A stretch of 64,000 nt of DNA, taken from assembly GCA_928724745.1 (NCBI GenBank), contig CAKMXJ010000004.1, positions 124,001-188,000 of the forward strand. Reading direction: 5' to 3'. The stretch comes from Anthracocystis setariae (lineage: Eukaryota; Basidiomycota; Ustilaginomycetes; Ustilaginales; Ustilaginaceae). The notes beneath the pieces are model-generated. The model saw only the letters and a list, made by a program, of their open reading frames with translations, was not told where the DNA came from and ran no database searches. Below are positions 62,984 to 64,000 of this stretch, piece by piece. A program made the translations under genes and the position numbers. The number at the start of each line of letters is the position of its first letter. Within the stretch, counting starts at the first letter, position 1.

Positions 62984-63994
62984 ATGTCGATGAGTAGCGG
63001 TAAGAAGCGTAAACATGATGCGGGTAGGGAGAAGGGGGGGGAGGGGACGAAGTTGATGTTGGAGGATATGGTTTCGAGTGTTGCGAAGAAGGGTAAGGTG
63101 AAGGAGGTTGGGGTTGGTGGGAAGAAGAAGGAAAAGGTGTTTAGCTCGAAGAGTGCTGTTGAACTTCTCATGGGGCCAAGTACCACTTGTTCGTCTCCAT
63201 CGAAAGGAGGAAAGGGGAAGAAGAGGGGGGAGATATCGAAGGAGACGACCGATCGCGAAACCTCTTCCTCTCCCTTGAAGGGGGAGATGGGAGGGAAAGG
63301 CGAGACTTCACAAACCGACATCATGCTTGCCTCGTCTGCTTACGACGATATCGAAATCGGCGCACTACTCAAGAATATCAAACACACCCTTCGCTCACTA
63401 CAAACCTTTACGACCTCGCTATCGAACGAAGCAACACTCATGGATCGAATATGGTACAAAAACGCCTCGCAATTTCACTCAACCCTATGGTGGACAACAT
63501 TCAACGCACTCCGTCGCTCAACCCACTCCCTCCTCTCCCTCGCCACCCAAACCCTCCGAAGTACAACCCTCCTCTACGCAGGACTAGGCGCAGGCCCCGA
63601 AACTTACCTCAACCTCCTCCGCAATCCCCCCACCAACCAAAATCAAACTAACATCCCCAAATTCCCCTCCAAACCTTCCCCCCAAACTTCATCCCTCTTC
63701 CTCAACTCCCCACACTCAATCGACCTCATCACCAAAACGCAAAAAGTTGGCAACCAGCTCAAGGTTGCAGTCAAGCTGGTAAACACAAGAGCCGAACGTA
63801 CAGGAAGGTGTCTTGTGGTCCATTTAAATACTCCACCAGCTCCAACTTTCGCACCGCTAGTGACGGCGTTGATCGCTCTCTCAGCTACGATCCACAATCT
63901 ACTCAGCAAAGTACAAGAGGAAGCAGCCCTCGCGAAACTCAGCAGCGTTTTGCACCATCTCAAAACGAAACAACATCACCAAATCGAATCCTAA
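62984..63994 (+). CDS. probable RNase MRP subunit Rmp1/Nepro-like protein (336 aa)
   Basis: The N-terminal 120 residues are Lys-, Gly- and Glu-rich with basic nuclear-localisation-like patches (SGKKRKH, GKKKEK). A helical block at about 121-180 contains TLMDRIWYKNASQFHSTLWW then NALRRSTHSLL, recalling the YKNxxQHxxxxWW pattern of Rmp1 and Nepro proteins, which work in RNase MRP and rRNA processing. The C-terminal half is a weakly conserved helical region ending HQIES, six bases from the window edge. The start is ATG of MSMSSGKK; the open frame before it looks like leader. The assignment rests on one motif and is tentative. Confidence 0.45.
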   Translation: MSMSSGKKRKHDAGREKGGEGTKLMLEDMVSSVAKKGKVKEVGVGGKKKEKVFSSKSAVELLMGPSTTCSSPSKGGKGKKRGEISKETTDRETSSSPLKGEMGGKGETSQTDIMLASSAYDDIEIGALLKNIKHTLRSLQTFTTSLSNEATLMDRIWYKNASQFHSTLWWTTFNALRRSTHSLLSLATQTLRSTTLLYAGLGAGPETYLNLLRNPPTNQNQTNIPKFPSKPSPQTSSLFLNSPHSIDLITKTQKVGNQLKVAVKLVNTRAERTGRCLVVHLNTPPAPTFAPLVTALIALSATIHNLLSKVQEEAALAKLSSVLHHLKTKQHHQIES

Positions 63995-64000
63995 AACCTT

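Overview
The window looks like nuclear DNA of a basidiomycete smut fungus (Ustilaginaceae; species not decided). The host genes are long, GC-rich and almost intron-free. They include fungal families such as NST1, MID1, a Zn2Cys6 regulator, a TRF/Taz1-like telomere protein and a Munc13/Ync13-like protein. Only two introns are convincing. No rRNA, tRNA or CRISPR array was seen.

Positions 1-15,600 are a nested transposon block. A Ty1/copia LTR element on the minus strand (LTR, half-tRNA primer site, 1380-codon gag-pol) has been split inside its reverse transcriptase by a nearly pristine Ty3/gypsy chromovirus at 2356-12008. The chromovirus has LTRs of 1111 and 1110 bp with TGTCA/TGACA ends and a CTTGC target duplication. 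Its gag and pol are intact, pol ends in a chromodomain, and a purine tract abuts the 3' LTR. Between pol and the 3' LTR it also carries an antisense, intron-containing gene for a six-cysteine protein. A second gene with nearly the same cysteine spacing (C-x2-C-x6-C-x15..19-C-x2-C-x6-C) lies downstream of the copia pol, in sense orientation, and runs off the left edge. The recurring accessory six-cysteine gene in two unrelated retroelements is the most novel signal here.

Positions 15,600-38,400 are host genes: a SET5-like SET/MYND methyltransferase, the NST1 stress protein, a small secreted protein (possible effector), the MID1 calcium-channel subunit, a COQ8/ABC1 kinase fused to an oxidoreductase-like domain, an otubain deubiquitinase and a large Zn2Cys6 transcription factor. 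Positions 38,400-41,200 are intergenic and hold a Tc1/mariner-type MITE with TA duplications.

Positions 41,200-64,000 hold dihydrolipoamide dehydrogenase (one intron), an FBXO31-like F-box protein, an amino-acid transporter, a TRF/Taz1-like telomere protein, the OXA1 insertase, a Ync13/Munc13-like exocytosis protein and a probable RNase MRP Rmp1/Nepro-like protein. COQ8, E3 and OXA1 are all mitochondrial, but the gene order suggests no cluster; neighbours are independently transcribed and often convergent.
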